NCBI GenBank assembly: GCA_016648135.1
Contig: JADDOH010010118.1
Span: 1-64,000 of the forward strand
DNA from: Agrypnia vestita
Lineage: Eukaryota; Arthropoda; Insecta; Trichoptera; Phryganeidae
Direction: 5' to 3'
Length of the DNA stretch: 64,000 bases
Of the stretch, positions 10,551-22,149 are shown piece after piece (the stretch's first letter is position 1; every line of letters starts with the position of its first letter). The translations under genes and the position numbers were made by a program. The notes below the pieces were generated by a model, which saw only the letters and a list, made by a program, of their open reading frames with translations, was not told the DNA's origin and made no database searches.

Positions 10551-11455
10551 TAGAATAGTATTTTTGGTGCAGAGATTTGTCTCATTGGACATTTTAAGGG
10601 TACAGGGATGGCATTTGAGAGAGACGATGCAGTATTAGTGGCTAAAAGTGAAGCTGATCTGCAGTGTCTGGTATCCAGGATGTCCGATGTATGCATGCAG
10701 AGTGAACTTCTGATGAATGTCAGCAAATCGAAAGTGATGGTATTCGAGAGAGACGAAAGAGTGACTAAGTGTGATGTGATTGTAAACAACGAATGTTTAG
10801 AACAAGCGAACGAGTTTGTGTATTTGGGAAGTATGTTTAGTAGAGACGGCAAGGCTGGGAATGATATCGAAAGGAGACTGACTGCGGGAAACAAAGTTAA
10901 TGGTGCTCTAAATGCAATTATGGCCAATAAGAATCTGTCGAAGGAAGCAAGACTAGCGGTACATAATGGCGTTCTAGTGCCAATCCTGATGAATGGAAGT
11001 GAAGCCTGGAATTGGCAAGGGAAGAATGAAAGTAGACTGAATGCGGTGGAAATGCGGTCACTAAGACGCTTGTGTGGAAAATCTTTGATCGATAGAGTGA
11101 GGAATGAACAAATTAGAAGTGAATGTAATGCTGGCTGTAGTGTGGTAGATAGACTAAAGAAAGGAGTGCTGAGATGGTTTGGTTATGTGGAACGTATGAA
11201 TGAGGAAAGGATCGTTAAGAAAACATATAAGGCGAATGTTGAAGGCAACAGGAATAGAGGGCATCTGCGAAAGACCTGGCACCATCAGACACTACAAGTA
11301 TTTGAGGATGGTCCTGTTAAAAGCGTCAACAGCCGTAGAACTTGTATGAGACGATGTATGAATGTGGCCGAAGCAAAAGTGGTACGCCAGGACAGAAGAG
11401 TGTGGTGTTCAATCCTCTCTGCCTACCCTTGCGGCGAAACGGCGTGATGGTTCGT
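10551..11455 (+). pseudogene. LINE family A, best-preserved copy (RTE-like RT, 5'-truncated)
   Basis: An open frame with its first ATG at 10608 runs 279 codons to 11447 and encodes the C-terminal part of a non-LTR reverse transcriptase. An altered active-site box comes first (F-E-R-D-D-A-V-L-V-A where F-x-D-D is expected). Then come V-N-V-S-K-S-K-V-M-V-F-like sequence, EFVYLGSMFSRDGK (about residues 68-81), RLAVHNGVLVPILMNGSEAW (about 113-132), NAVEMRSLRRLCGKS, a K-K-G-V-L-R-W-F-G-Y-V-E-R-M segment and a cysteine-containing end, RRTCMRRCMNVAEAKVV. The endonuclease and most of the RT are missing. It ends in a short GTTAGTTAG tail. Homologous fragments occur at least nine more times in the window. 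No host function is implied. Confidence 0.85.
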
Positions 11456-11498
11456 TAGTTAGTTTTCGTTTGGTAAGGAACTCCCTAAACGATAACAC

Positions 11499-11840
11499 AG
11501 ATATCGTTAGTATAAATGAGCTGGGTAGACAGAGTTATGAATTAAGATGCTATGGTTCGGATGAATAAAGAAAAATAAGCAATTAGAATAATGAAAATCA
11601 AAATCTCGGACATGTGATGAGACATCCAGAGAAGTACGAGATCTTGCATCTCATGATGCAGGGAAAGATTTCCGGAAGTCGCGGCCCTGGAAGAAGGAGA
11701 ACATCATAACTGAAAATCCCGAGACAGTGGAATGGCTAGTCTACTTACTATAGCTCTATTCCGTGCCGCAGTAAATTAAGTGATGGTAGCCAACGTCCGT
11801 CGAAAGAATAGGGCACCAGAAGAAGAAGAAGATATCGTTA
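11499..11840 (+). mobile_element. LINE family D fragment with 11-bp target duplication
   Basis: The insert 11510-11829 is flanked by AGATATCGTTA (11499-11509 and 11830-11840). It encodes, with stops, a piece like HVMRHPEKYEILHLMMQGKI then GSRGPGRRR, the C-terminal segment of an RTE-like RT, and ends in a (GAA)n tail. The same sequence is at 55432-55800. It is a 5'-truncated insertion made by target-primed reverse transcription, placed just downstream of LINE A. Confidence 0.8.
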
Positions 11841-13499
11841 AAATGCAATACCAATCATAAAATCACAGTTACTCACTGCATCCCAATAAAATAATGTTGC
11901 CATGAACAATATTACATTCACTGTTAGAAACGTAGAATTATTTTCGAAAACGGTGCTATATAAGTTATCCAAATATTATTATTATCAGTTTAATGATTTA
12001 TTTCATTGATCAACGCCCATGTGAGCTGCTAGATGAGTATGTACCTATATTTTAAAAATAAACATTTAAAATTATTATACATATTATAGCAGTAACACAT
12101 CAACTCACTTATAATAATAACTTCCTCACCCTTTCCCCCCCAACCCTATTCCCATATTACTATCAAAACTTATTAACTAATCTAATTTCTTAATTTATTT
12201 TACTTTAATATTATTTATTGCTTACTATAAATTAACTTATAAAAATATTCTCTTATCTAATTTTGTACTTAATTTACTGCGCCTTAAACGTCTGTGAATC
12301 TTTGTAATTGGTTTATGCAATGTACATGCTCTAACATTATAATGATTGTAACTCTTAAAGATTCCTTAACTAAATAAATTAAATTAAATAAACATGATTT
12401 TTAAGTATTATTCTTGTAAACAGACAGTAACTGTTAATGATTACTTTAATATAGTACAGTGGAAATCTTTTAACATGGCACCACGGGGTAATCGGTCTAG
12501 TCAATGGAAAATAAGTCATAAACGGTGTAATAAAAATTGTGTACGGCGAGCGGTATCCTTATATCTATTGTTTATTATCAAATGTCCGTAAGGAGAAACG
12601 CGTCTCAAGTAAATTTAAGCATTGTTTTGTTTCCATACAAATATATATTTTCCATATATAAGTAAATAAATGACAAGGTACATAAACATTGGCCGCGAAC
12701 CGGCCACGCTCTATCTAGAGAAAATAAGTGGCACGTAAATAAAAATGTGTATTATTTGTTACAACCAGTGTAACCAAACCTACAGTTTTTAGTTTAATCT
12801 CCCAAATCTACAGTTTTTTTTTACCTTAGAGCACACATTTTTACATTCTTATTATATAATGTGTACCTATATTTAATGAAAATAAAAATTTGTTTATATA
12901 TTTAATATAAATTAGTTGAAATTATCTTTTTAAATTTTGAAACAATTGCACAATTTCAAGGTATCAGATGCAAGAGAACACCTGTGTATTTTTTTTTAAA
13001 TGAATTTATTTAATTATATATACTTATATAATATTTTATTACAATGATAGAAAATGTTTAAATTCAATTTTTTTTGTATGTCAAAAAGCCTTATAAACCT
13101 TGCCAAAAAGAATTATGATTCTTGTATGTGGTGAGGGATAACCACTTACAATTATATAGTTAGTGTAATCTAATGTAATAACAATGAGAAAGGTAATATA
13201 CTATTACCTATCTAATATATCAAAATCTTAATTAATAATACAATATACAGAATAAGCAGTCCACTAAACAATAATATAGAATATGCAGTCAAAAGAGACC
13301 AAGCTCAATTACAAAAGTCAATTATACAATAAATAAGATTCGGGTTCACTGTTCACAAATTTATCCTGTCAAAGTCGATTATTTTTGCAAGATCGTACAT
13401 CCCAATTTGTAACTCTTATGGAAACAGACAAAAACTATAGATTTGGAGTTTATTAACGTTTACAGTTTTTCTCTCGGTCATACACAGTTTTAATACACG
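11841..13499. other. No gene seen; very AT-rich
   Basis: There is no open frame of interest. The stretch 12060-12390 ends in several AATAAA-like runs and could be the 3' part of an old retroelement, but I cannot identify it. A C-run lies at 12140. Confidence 0.5.
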
Positions 13500-13860
13500 A
13501 CATGGTTGGCAACAGTGGTTGCAACGCACAGATTCGCCCCCAAACGTATAAAATCACAGATAATTCAAATCAAAGATGGCGTCCGCGGGCGCCGAGAAAC
13601 GGCCAATTTTACACAGAAATCGTCACCGGCAGGGGGACATTGGCCGCCGGGGTTGAAAAAATCACCAAAAAAACCCACCTCCGGTCAGTCTTTTTAGAGG
13701 TTACTTTAGGGTGGCAACAAAGCGTGCTCGAAGTGTGCCCGGCGCGGCCATTGTGCCCGCGTCCCCTCGAAAAGCTGCTCCCAAAAACGTGAAAAAAACT
13801 TCCATTTTTTCCCTCCGTTTTCGCTCTCGAACGCCTGTCCCCTCGCGCCATTGAAAGCCG
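13500..13860. other. GC-rich island, function unknown
   Basis: G+C is clearly above the surroundings, with CG-rich blocks (GGCGTCCGCGGGCGCCGAG, GGCCGCCGGGG). Three overlapping frames on both strands (80-96 codons) are open because of composition and resemble nothing. It contains two AAATGGC/GCCATT-type motifs. It may be a regulatory or unmethylated island, or remains of an unknown element. Confidence 0.4.
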
Positions 13861-14607
13861 GATTTTTAGGGATAGATTACTCGTACGCCATTATATGCGT
13901 TCTGTTCTCTTTTTCAATTCGATAGCCATTGAGCGATGGTCAGTTTTCAGGGGCCCTTGCTCGCGAAGTCCCCCGTTTTTGGCGCAAAAAATCCGGTATT
14001 TATTTATGGCCTTCGACGATTTCTGCACCTTTCATTCACGTGCTGCATAAATTGGATGTACCTAGTTATGCAGGAAGCGATCAACCGAAAAAATGCTAAA
14101 AATGAGTTATAGGTATACAGGTTTGCAATGCTCAAGATATCTTTAAGTGCTGAAAACGTCGAAGCTCTATGTACCATAGTTTTATATAAAATCAATATTT
14201 TTCTAACTCACACCATGGTCATCACCGTTAAATTAACTCTTCTGCGGCAAAAATTTATAAATCCTCGGAAAAAAATATTATTTAATAATATCCACGTGGT
14301 ATGGATGCATTATGCAACTTTTTAATTTTTTTTTGTTTTAAGTAGGTACTTTTGTTGGTGTTTTTGTTCTTAGTCCTCTTCACTAGAGATTCCTGTGCTA
14401 AGGCGGACTAGTTTTTCCCAATTTATTAACTTTTTTAAATTCCTATTCTATACTATTCTACTGTTAGGTACTACACAATAATAATTTTAAAGAAAATTTA
14501 AAAAAAATACGCCTCAAATAATAATTTTTACTTCATGGTTTTAAAGTTCATGAACATAGAACCTACATAGAAAAAAATTAGGTAGGTAGTGTTTTCCGTA
14601 GATTAGA
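13861..14607. other. No gene seen
   Basis: AT-rich sequence with short frames on both strands (14004-14325) that lack protein-like character. Confidence 0.5.
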
Positions 14608-14925
14608 CATTTTTATCACGCCTTTTCCCCGTGGGAGTAATCGGAGAGCATAGAGCGCCACACTCTTCTGTCCTGACATACAACTCTTGCCTCATCCACA
14701 TTCATTTGCTGAGGCATCTATCGGTACCATCTTCCAGTATCTGTTTAATCTGATCGTGCCACGTCTTCCGCGGTCGCCCTCTCTTTCTGGCTACGTCAAC
14801 ACTTGCGTCGTATATCATTCCTACCATTCTTTCCTTACTCATTCGCTCAACATGCCCAAACCACCTGAGCGACCCTTTTTTAATTCTATTAATTATGTCA
14901 TAAAGCGTGTCATATCTTTGTAAAT
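14608..14925 (-). pseudogene. LINE family A-related fragment, minus strand
   Basis: Minus-strand reading gives IIN-R-I-K-K-G-S-L-R-W-F-G-H-V-E-R-M-S, then MIYDASVDVARKRGRPRKTW and HDQIKQILEDGTD. The 3' end (low coordinate) retains the ATCACGCC boundary seen in other minus-strand copies. Residues such as VDVARKRGRPRK differ from the 10551 copy, so it belongs to a sister subfamily. It is truncated at both ends. Confidence 0.8.
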
Positions 14926-15734
14926 AGAAGTTTTTTCTTATAATTGCACTAAAAATCACGAAAAGCATCTCTACAATGGGACCTACATGCAAAAATTGCA
15001 ACAATGAATAAATATCGACGTATTAGATTTTTGTAGGTTCTAATTTTAGAAGACATTTTCTCAGCTCCACGTTTTGTGGGTTGGACGCTTTCTGCAGGAC
15101 TACGCCCAATTGGTAGTCGCGCATCAAGACCGGTAGGTTAACGAGAATAAAAGAAAAGATCAAGAAAGGAAGTCCTTATTATTATATTTCCTGTACCTAT
15201 TCACGAAGGGCTCCCTAGATTTCATTACATTGTACGTAAATTTCTTTTTCCGCCGCAATTTTATTCTTTTTGACCTTAATTTTATTTATGCTTTTTTGCG
15301 TCAGGATTGCGCGGAATTTGATACGAAGGGTGTTCCCAGATCGGAGCCCAGATAAATACGTGTTGAGGTTTCCGATCATTTTTTTTTCATTTATTCGCGT
15401 TGCTCACAATGGATGGTCGCGTGTGGATTTTTTTGTTGGGATCTTTAAGTTATTTTATGTGATTGTGTCTGCCTGTCTGCACGCGCTGGAAGGGAAACTT
15501 TTTTTAATATAAATAAAATGTTCATGATGTTATAATATGATTGTCAAAACGTTTGTTTTGTAGCGCTAGAGGTCACTATTTTGGGGTATTGTAATCTTGG
15601 ATAATTAATAAAAATAAACTTTGTTTTTACCACTTTTGTATTTAAAAAAATCAACATGTTTCAGATCCCAATAATGAAGTACTACTTAATATGAAATCGT
15701 CATTTGGATGGATCATTCTTTTGATATTCTCATT
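14926..15734. other. No gene seen
   Basis: AT-rich sequence. A frame of 80 codons at 15270-15512 is unrecognised. A AACATGTTTCAGAT-type motif near 15653 resembles sequences at 29938 and 35072 and may mark Penelope-like element ends. Confidence 0.45.
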
Positions 15735-16055
15735 CTCACTCATCTCTGTTTCTCCCCCTTCGCATCCAGGTTCTTCCTGCTTGCTGGACTACTCGTATGT
15801 CATCAGACCACCCTTTGGGAGGTCTTCCGACGCTTCTACTTTTCATCCAGGGCCTCCACTGTAGGATTCTGGCTGCCTATATAATATCCTCCTGTCGAGC
15901 CATTTCCAGCCCACTGCCATTTTAATTTCGCAATACATTCCATAATATCGGCAACTTATTTCTTCATTTCTGATTTTATCTCGAAGACTCACGCCGAGCA
16001 TCTGCCTTTCCATGGCCCTCTGTGTAGGTACACTTTAATTTGTGTATGCTTTTCC
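15735..16055 (-). pseudogene. LINE family C fragment, minus strand
   Basis: Complementary to the family C C-terminal region: it reads, with stops, blocks matching Q-R-A-M-E-R-x-M-L-G-V-S-L-R-D, then A-K-L-K-W-Q-W and G-R-P-x-x-R-W-x-D-D. It is truncated and frameshifted. Confidence 0.7.
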
Positions 16056-16065
16056 AACTAACTAG

Positions 16066-16140
16066 CTGTAACCCGTCAAAAATGACAGTGCTTTTACATG
16101 TCGGTTCGTACGGAATGAGTGTTTATTTATTTATATAAGA
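16066..16140 (+). repeat. ACTAGCTGTAACCCGTC repeat
   Basis: It starts ACTAGCTGTAACCCGTC and continues AAAAATGACAGTGC and TTTTACATGTCGGTTC. Copies of the same terminus occur at 32357 (plus), about 49715 (minus) and 63425 (minus). It is a dispersed repeat of unknown class, similar in style to short repeats I have met in many insect genomes. Confidence 0.6.
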
Positions 16141-16561
16141 AAAAAGTAGAAAAAAGGAAAGTAAAAAAAAACTATAAAAAATGATGGACATTTTTTATAG
16201 TTTTTTTATAGGACAGACAACGAAATTATTATAATTGGAATGTACGAACGCCGTAAACTACAATAGTTGCACTTTTTTTAATTTGAATGCATTTTTGGTG
16301 CCTCAAGGACCTAAAGGTGGTATAATTCCTTAAATAATATCGTGTAGGGACTATTTATACTTTGAAATTTGATTAGTTTTTTTTATATGTAAAGACTGAT
16401 GACGTGTCCGTCGAACGGCCGTTGAAGGGATGAAGGAATACTGCAGGAGGGTGGTTGAGTGCAGAATGTAGTGAAGGGAGAAGACGGGGTCAAAATCAAT
16501 ACAATTGTTGCGATCTCAGCGGTGCAACGGAGGCTGCGTCGATTGAGAATATTAAATGTAA

Positions 16562-16625
16562 GAGAACGTAAAAATCTGTGCTTTAAAAGAACGCTTACTT
16601 TAATCCAACTTGAAACAACCGGCCC
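16562..16625. mobile_element. Harbinger-type MITE, one end only
   Basis: It matches the right half of the 1766-1909 element, from AACGTAAAAATCTGTGC to ACTTGAAACAACCGGCCC, followed by TTA. The left terminus is not recognisable. Confidence 0.6.
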
Positions 16626-16628
16626 TTA

Positions 16629-17060
16629 GTAGCCTTCGAGATGTGGACCTACAGGCGCGCTCTAGGAATTTCCTGGAGAGACCGCATTACGAATGAAGAG
16701 GTTCTCAGCAGGATCGATGAAACCAGGCAGACGATGAATACCATCCCGAAAAGGCGTGCAAAATGGATGGGGCATATTTTACGCCATGAAAATCTGCTCA
16801 AAAACATACTGGAGGGAATGGTAGAGGGAAAGATTGCCAGAGGGCGCCCTCGCCGTGAATATCTTGGGCAAGCGTGCGAAGATATGAATTGTGTCTTCTA
16901 CCCAGAGCTGATCAGAGATCAGAGAGAACAGGATCGCCGGAGACCGAGTGGAATGGAGAGGGAGATGTGCTCTGCTGCAAAGCAATCCCACGGATTGAAA
17001 CCCAGGGAGGAAGGGAAGTGGACCAAAAACATTCACGGCCTCACTGGCTGACTGACTGTC
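16629..17060 (+). pseudogene. LINE family F fragment (RTE-like RT C terminus)
   Basis: An open frame of 136 codons (ATG at 16641) encodes MWTYRRALGISWRDRITNEE, then T-I-P-K-R-R-A-K-W-M-G-H-I-L-R-H-E and EGKIARGRPRREYLGQ. These are the standard C-terminal landmarks of RTE-like retrotransposon RTs (W-x-D-x-I-T-N-E, G-H-I-x-R, G-K-x-x-G-R-x-R). It has no active-site region and starts directly after a MITE end. The minus-strand frame over it is a shadow. Confidence 0.8.
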
Positions 17061-17249
17061 ATCACCAAACTGTTTACTGTTTGTGACTCGACAATCTGCC
17101 GACCAGGCTGATACCGGACTGTACCGAAACTCTGCGGTAGGTACGGAAAATCTCCTAGAAATCAACGCTTGCGGCAAAAAATAAAAAACTCATAAACTGG
17201 GTGATCGCGTGTGATCGTAATTTACTTTAAAACAAAAAAAAACTAACCC

Positions 17250-17475
17250 ATAAAAACCAAGTTTTTATTATACTCCATCTCTCATTCGCGCCTGCTCCAC
17301 GCGTCGGGCTCGAAAATCAAACAATTTATAAATCACTTTTATCGTCGCCACGGTCTGCCTGCAATGTTTCAGCTCGATTGGATCACGGGAAAAGGGTTAA
17401 AAATAGATTCAAATTTTTTTCGACAGACAAGCGGACAAGCCGACAAGCAGACAAGCAAACGCTACGGGTTAAAAG
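17250..17475 (-). repeat. Likely internal/3' part of the ACTAGC repeat family
   Basis: It contains CTGCAATGTTTCAGCTCGAT, GGATCACGGGAAAAGGG, four near-identical ACAAGCNG octamers (about 17424-17458) and ends ACGCTACGGGTTA, complementary in style to the ACTAGCTGTAACCCGTC terminus. I infer a minus-strand copy. Confidence 0.45.
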
Positions 17476-17795
17476 ATAGGGAGTAATTACATCGTTTTTT
17501 CAATATTTTAGTAAAACAGCACAGATACAATGAGACGCTTTAATAAACAATAGAACAATCTTTTTTTCTTTTTCACAGATTTCAACACAAGCTTTCTCTT
17601 GTTTAAAATGTTCCATCAAATCTCAAACAATTCAAAAATAATAAAAGTAGGCACCGATCCACATTTTATCAGTTCTAAACTATCAGACATTTAAAAAAAA
17701 TAAAATAACATTTTAAATGCGCTGATTTTCCTTACATTTTACTAGCTTACCCGGGCGGTTTCACCCGCGAAGATTTTAATTAAATATTTTTTATG

Positions 17796-18318
17796 TATAC
17801 GGGATGTACCAGAGCTAGCAACAGAAACTTGGCAGGTAAATTCCTGACTATGTTATGAGTCTAAAATGTTCAAGCAACCATGGCCTAATATCCATAGTTA
17901 TGGAGATATGCAATATCAAAGTTTGCATTTTTTCAAAATATCTTACTTTTTTTTTTGCAAAAAGTTGAACTACATTACAGTATCTTATGTCGATTATGAA
18001 AAATTTATTCGCTTTAATACAAGTCGAATAAAATGATAAAAATCTTGCAAAATTTGATTTTTTTACAAGGTTTTTATCTTTTTATTTATGTTGTATTGAA
18101 GGAAATGAATTTTTCTTAATCGATATAAGTTACTGTAATGATAGTTCAACTTTTTGCAAAAAATAAGTCAGAAATATTAGAAAAAAATGGAAACTTTGAT
18201 ACTACATATCTCCATAACGATTGATATAAGGTCGTGGTTGCTTGAACATTTTAGACTCATAGCATAGTCAGGAATCTACCGGCCAAGTTTTTGCTGCTAG
18301 CTCTGGTACACCTGTATA
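17796..18318. mobile_element. FB-B foldback element (~520 bp)
   Basis: The arms meet near 18057. The ends read TATACGGGATGTACCAGAG and the complement of TATACAGGTGTACCAGAG, then GCTAGCA and AAACTTGGC. TATA/TA at the ends suggests Tc1/mariner-type insertion. There is no coding capacity. A second full copy is at 60097-60612, and partial relatives are near 34370-34460, 42480-42620 and 62870-63075. Confidence 0.8.
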
Positions 18319-18344
18319 TTTAAGAAAAGTAACTATGTACTAAA

Positions 18345-18790
18345 TGCTATTTTTATTTATAACTTGATAAAAATATACAATATTGTCCATATTTATCTGC
18401 ATCGGGGCAGTGGTCGTTCCTGACCGCGGCCAATAATTCATGTCCAGCCCGCTCCGGCCGGACAATGGCTAATGTCCGAGCAGCGGCCGCGGCAATAACA
18501 GAAAGGAAATAAAATAAATTCACAAAAATCCGCCGAACCAATCAACGCGCGCGTGCGTGCGAGCGGGAGGGGGCCTCGCCCGTCCGCTCTGGCCAGGGCT
18601 GAACGCATCGAAGCGACGAGAATCGAATCTCGCCAATGGATATTATATAAAATATCCGTTGCTTCAATATCTGTTTTCGTTCCAGCCCCGGGAAAAGAGA
18701 CTGATCAATGTCTACACGGCTCTCAAATCTCCTCCCGGATCCCGGCTGGAACCCACCAATTCTTTTATCGTTCGAAATGAGGAATAACAA
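18345..18790. other. GC-rich island, function unknown
   Basis: The stretch is high in CG, including GCGCGCGTGCGTGCGAGCG and CCCGCTCCGGCCGGACAATG. Frames are open on both strands (60-82 codons) from composition. No protein family was recognised. Confidence 0.4.
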
Positions 18791-20500
18791 AACACGAAAA
18801 GAAATGATAAATTAAGCGACCAAAGGGATTTTTTTAAAATAGCGACCAAAAGGATTACATATTAAAAAACCGGCACGAAGATACGTATTACTGATTCGAA
18901 TAATGCTAATAAAATGCTCCCTGACCAACGGATTCGAAAAATAAGTAAAAATGCTGCCCCTTTTTGAAAATCTTCCCCTTTTTGTCTTTTTGATATTTAT
19001 TTTTGCAAAACAAAATTACAAATTTCATGAGTGTTCCAAACATTTCTCCATTCAAAATTTTCAATATTTAAACTACAAATTGTTGAGTTCTTACTCGCAT
19101 AAAATAATAAAGAAAAGACAATTTTATTCAATAAGTAGGTACCTAATATAAAAACAGTTGTAATTTTGAAGACCTAACCATAGAATAACAATATAAAAAT
19201 AAGGTTTTCACAAGACAGCTCTCACGGCGGCGGCAGTGAATGTCGGTTGCAGTTAAGAGAAAATGAAATTATAATTCACGGAAAGAAAAAAAAGAAGACC
19301 GCCCCTAATTTGGGGAAAACATAAAGAAAAGGGGGACAACACGGAAATTAAAACAAAGAAAAGGCGACTTGCAGCCACGGAGCCAAGACCGGCAGATATA
19401 GACCTTCGAGCAAAAGCAGCATCCAGCGGGGGGACACTCGCAAGATCTCCCATCGGGACACCCACACCTTGGTTAAGCTACGAAAGTATCCTTTCGCCAC
19501 TGATCAGGACGTCGTGCATGACCTACTCCAATATAGGCCAATTGGCTTCAGCTGTCGTCCAAATTTTGACGAATCATCTTCAGGTAGCTGCGCGTGGCCA
19601 AAATGTCAGCCGCATTTAGTGATCATGCTTTACTGCGCGTGTGAATTATTTGGTCATCATTTATCTAAATACAGAGAAACTTCCTAAGACAGCATGATCT
19701 AAATAATGATGTCTTCTTCTTCCACGACGTTGCCGGATGGCTCAAGATTGTGATGGTGATCAGCAATATGGAAGGCGGTGGAGTTCCATGGTCTCTGGCA
19801 GTGTTGCCAGCCCTGGGCGTGGAGTTTTGAGATTAACAGTAATTTAGAAAGATCTCACCTACCCCTATTGTTGTTTAGTTGCGGAGGGGAGGTTTTAGCC
19901 CCGGGGTTAATGAAAACTCGTCAGGATTAGTCACTGGGGCCAACCCTACTAGGACAACGCGCTCTGTTTCCATTGAAGAAATGAAAACATTACGGTAAAT
20001 TGTTTTTTTATGAACAGAATACTAGGTAAAAAATACGAGTATGTATTACTTTTTAAACTCAACCCACTACATCAAATAAAATCTTCCTCAGCCTGCTCTA
20101 AAGACATGCATATTGTATATATTTAAACTATCAATGCAATAAAATCATTTACGAATTGGAACCAGTCCTGCACAGCGATCAGGGACCATTCAAGTATTAC
20201 GTAAGCAGAATTTTAGTAATTTTTAACCCCCCAGGTGGGAGAAAGCAAAAACATTTTACAATTTGAACTAATATTGGCTTTCACGCACTTGTTCTGAATC
20301 ATCAATCAAGAATGAAATCAGGAAGATCTGGTTTACCGGACCCAACATGTGCAGAAACATGAGTCATCAATTTCCATTGAGCTCCGTACTTCTGCTTTCC
20401 GGCAAACTCAAAATTGAATCATGCATCAATATTGCACGACTCTTTCTATTGGTTAATTGTTAATGATTATATTTGGTGTATGAAGCGATCATTTTAATAT
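18791..20500. other. No gene recognised
   Basis: AT-rich to 19200, then mixed composition. Unrecognised frames lie at 19253-19465 (minus) and 19469-19687 (plus). A denser block at 19720-19975 with GAGTTTTGAGATTAACAG and GGGGTTAATGAAAACTCGTC might be an unclassified repeat, though I see no second copy. Confidence 0.4.
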
Positions 20501-20502
20501 TA

Positions 20503-21050
20503 GGTGTACCCGTAAGTAATCAATTAATTAAGTGGCAACAAAAAAAAATTAAACTACATTTCATTTTATTTTTAATCGATTTAATCTCCATCGTTATCTA
20601 GGACCTTTTGCCATCTCGTTGGTAGACTTTTAAGAAAAATATGCTTCTAAAATGTGTTTTTAAAGCGTCATTATCAAACTCTACCAGGCGCCCACTTCGA
20701 TCGCGATCAGACAGGTCAAAATCACCATCGGAAAATTTTCTAAACCAACGTTGGCATATATTTTCTTTCAATAAGTCTCCATACACATTACAAATTTTCT
20801 TTGTTGCAACTGTTGCATTAACACCCGATCGAAAATGAAACAGCATGCAATGACGTAAGTGTTCTTCACTTAGTTGATTGTCCGCCATTTTACAACAGAG
20901 TAATAATTTTTTTAAAATTTAATTGTCACAAGTCACAAGACCACGGATTATAATATTGCGTATAAAACACGTCTTTACACATTCACTTTACTGAGCTTGA
21001 CTGAAGCAAACATTCCACACCAAAAATAATTGATTCCTTATGGGTAAACC
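20503..21050 (-). mobile_element. Mariner deletion derivative (548 bp) with TIRs and TA duplication
   Basis: The ends GGTGTACCCGTAAGTAATCA and GGTTTACCCATAAGGAATCA form a TIR of about 25 bp, and TA flanks both sides (20501-20502, 21051-21052). On the minus strand, ATG at 20888 begins a mariner transposase N-terminal domain: HLRHCMLFHFRSGVNATVAT, then YGDLLKENICQRWFRKFSDG and DFDLSDRDRSGR, the two helix-turn-helix regions. After about 80 codons the frame jumps into the transposase C terminus (LPTRWQKVLDNDGD, read in another frame). The whole DDD catalytic domain, roughly 250 codons, is missing. It cannot encode active transposase but keeps both ends. Confidence 0.9.
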
Positions 21051-21052
21051 TA

Positions 21053-21930
21053 TTACTATTAACCATTTAGTTTTACCGATGATACTATTAACAATTTATT
21101 TTTCTTTCGTGTATATTGGATCAACAATAACTTCAGATTACAAAAAGAATGATAGGTACTAAATTAATAAAATTCTAGCATTGTGAACAAACAGTTCATC
21201 TTATTTGTCCACCACTAGTCTGGTGTGCTCGGTCAAACCGGTTTTTGGTGATACGAACAGAAAAACGAGCCATTATCATTATTGACAGTCAAAGTCGATA
21301 TGTTCTCTATCGGAGTTCAGCGTTGATAGCGGTGCCGAAATTGCAGACATTGTATTCACGTTCTATTTTTATTTTAATTAAATCTACCGTGATATAAAAT
21401 ATTCGTACGCAGCTATATTAACTCTTATTGCAATAAATTGTTTTTTAAATATTTAAAACGAATTGATGTGCTTTTACTTGTTTTATTGGTTTTAAATTAA
21501 TTTTTTGGTGCCTTCAAAAGGCTGTGAACCCATTGCTACAGCGAAACACGTCACAAAACCACTAAGGCTTTTTAAAAAAAATATTTATTAGGGACATAAT
21601 AATAAAACACACTAATAATAAAATAAAAAAACATTATAAATGAAGACTATGCCCATTATCCCAATTACAAGTGTCTTCGGCACGCTCTAGTAACATGTAT
21701 TTAAGTATATTTTACATGTACATTTGTGTGTATTGCATATTTAGTGTTTGAATGTAGTGCGATTAGTATTTAATAAATAATTGATTTAATGGATCTATAG
21801 GTTCAGGTCAAATAAAGGCTAAGAAAACAAAGTCTAAGGCTTGAGAAAGTCGCGTAGGTTTACTGTGACCTCATCGTAAGTCGAACACGGAACCCCCGGT
21901 ATGAAAACCCACCACTCATTAGTGATGGTC
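21053..21930. other. No gene seen
   Basis: AT-rich sequence with no recognisable open frame or repeat family. Confidence 0.5.
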
Positions 21931-22000
21931 AAACCGTTATTTTAACCGATTATACATTGTACAGTTATTTGAGATTTGTATCGATATCATTCTCAACCAT
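21931..22000. mobile_element. hAT-like terminus fragment
   Basis: It starts TTAGTGATGGTCAAACCGTT and continues ATTTTAACCGATTATAC. Related ends are at 62044-62166 and 63708-63803 in the opposite orientation. TAGTGATGG-type ends are typical of hAT elements. The rest is lost. Confidence 0.5.
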
Positions 22001-22049
22001 GCCGCCCCTAATAAACATATGTACTTATATACTTACCAAATAAACACAC

Positions 22050-22140
22050 ACCTACACTTGTTCTAAGCATTTATTATCCCTCATTACACAAACCTAATCC
22101 TCCATCGAACATCTCTTTCAAACACCATCACCCATTCTGC
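22050..22140 (-). pseudogene. LINE family A fragment, degenerate
   Basis: It corresponds to the region around 28040-28125 (ACTTGTTCTAAGCATT and CATCACCC blocks), which encodes the minus-strand segment before E-F-V-Y-L-G. It is short and highly decayed. Confidence 0.5.
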
Positions 22141-22149
22141 AATTTCAAT

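Noticed and set aside
10505..10927. 140-codon minus-strand frame
   Set aside because: It is antisense to the LINE A reverse-transcriptase frame.
13502..13851. Three overlapping frames in a GC-rich island as possible genes
   Set aside because: They are open in several frames on both strands, with no motif, start context or splice support.
16779..17177. 132-codon minus-strand frame
   Set aside because: It is antisense to the LINE F fragment, which has recognisable RT landmarks.
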